The notes beneath the pieces were generated by a model, which ran no database searches, was not told where the DNA came from, and saw only the letters and a program-made list of their open reading frames with translations. This document shows positions 45,274 through 45,556 of a stretch of DNA of 45,556 bases, piece after piece. The stretch comes from an uncultured Pseudomonadota bacterium (lineage in GTDB: Bacteria > Pseudomonadota > Gammaproteobacteria > Burkholderiales > SG8-41). The number at the start of each line of letters is the position of its first letter. Within the stretch, counting starts at the first letter, position 1. Where the stretch lies: assembly GCA_946885605.1 (NCBI GenBank), contig CAMPGR010000014.1, forward strand, positions 1 through 45,556, given 5' to 3'. The position numbers were made by a program, and so were the translations under genes.

Positions 45274-45447
45274 CAGTGCCCCTCCGGGAGCGATTCTCGG
45301 CGGCGAGCCGCTCTTCTACGGGCTCTTGCCGCCAAACCGCCCGAGGATTGACCCGTCTTGCCTCTCCGGGCGTATCATTAGTTCCGGTATGGATCTATTC
45401 CTTTGACATGGCGCACAGAAAACGCCGCATGACGATGGACGTCAACT

Positions 45448-45548
45448 AATTTGTCACCCAATTCAGGCTAACGCCCTGATCCCGCTTGAAAGATGACAAC
45501 CGCATGGCAAAAATGGCACTTTGCAAACCGACCAATTTGTCAACCAAT
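45448..45548. repeat. Two AATTTGTCA-CCAAT repeats at the right edge
   Basis: AATTTGTCACCCAAT (45448-45462) and AATTTGTCAACCAAT (45534-45548) are near-identical 15-mers 86 bp apart in the same direction. The region 45274-45556 shows no supportable gene or terminator and is AT-richer than the rest of the window at its end. Confidence 0.35.
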
Positions 45549-45556
45549 CAATGTTA

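Noticed and set aside
45514..45525. Second sigma-54 promoter (TGGCAC followed by TTTGC) at the right edge
   Set aside because: The GG-to-GC spacing is about 8 instead of 12, so it cannot fit the -24/-12 rule.
45493..45556. Start of a gene running off the right edge (ATGACAACC frame)
   Set aside because: Only about 21 codons visible, weak ribosome binding site and no recognisable sequence; a second overlapping frame is equally open.

Overview
The window is about 45.6 kb of GC-rich, densely packed bacterial DNA. Gene content and order point to a betaproteobacterium: yhdP next to a nitrilase gene, glnE-ilvE-(CHCC zinc finger)-waaF, recA-recX-alaS, a glyA-nrdR-rib-nusB-thiL-pgpA run, and a RibB fused to a degenerate RibA. 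I cannot name the genus. There are no rRNA, tRNA, CRISPR, phage or complete IS elements. Both edges cut through sequence, and the left edge truncates a nitrilase-family gene.

Layout. (1) 1-4235, minus: yhdP (envelope phospholipid transport) followed by the nitrilase-family gene. (2) 4304-9685, plus: glnE, ilvE, a small zinc-finger protein, waaF and an NTF2-like protein. (3) 9699-12905, plus: a possible catabolic cluster of a ComA-like TIM barrel, a TcuA-like flavoprotein and a class II aldolase-fold protein, with an intrinsic terminator after the first gene. (4) 12934-15347, plus: a YheT-type hydrolase carrying an in-frame heptamer repeat, then a phosphomannomutase/phosphoglucomutase. (5) 15367-29754, minus: a long housekeeping block. 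In transcription order it reads pmbA, glyA, nrdR, ribD, ribE, ribBX, ribH, nusB, a small membrane protein, thiL, pgpA, pncC, recA, recX, a lipoprotein, alaS and a cupin, with many short overlaps. (6) 29847-31671, plus: darP, a MoaB/Mog protein and a carboxylesterase, ending in a large palindrome. (7) 31769-38918: a PilZ-domain protein and an MFS permease (minus), a 45-residue DUF3096-type protein (plus), then a minus-strand operon of CoA-transferase, substrate-binding protein, ATPase and permease. (8) 38973-39876: a broken Mrr-like nuclease gene, then a 419-base gap with no protein gene. (9) 39877-45273: an epimerase (minus), then a ThDP enzyme, a Cys-rich secreted protein, a beta-hydroxyacid dehydrogenase and a polytopic membrane protein (plus).

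The most striking non-coding feature is in the gap at 39458-39876. A near-consensus sigma-54 promoter (39715-39731) is preceded by two copies of an 18-bp palindrome that look like enhancer-binding-protein sites. It is followed about 120 nt later by a strong intrinsic terminator. The predicted transcript has no ATG or GTG and carries two CCUCC anti-Shine-Dalgarno motifs, one in a predicted single-stranded stretch. It may belong to a described family of toxic betaproteobacterial sRNAs, which I recall from memory and could not check. The most plausible undescribed metabolic unit is the ComA-like/TcuA-like/aldolase cluster.

Several small repeat families are scattered through the window: 9-mer arrays starting at stop codons, a heptamer array, a GGGGACAGACC palindrome, and a 130-bp element bounded by inverted repeats. 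They suggest a genome rich in miniature repeats.
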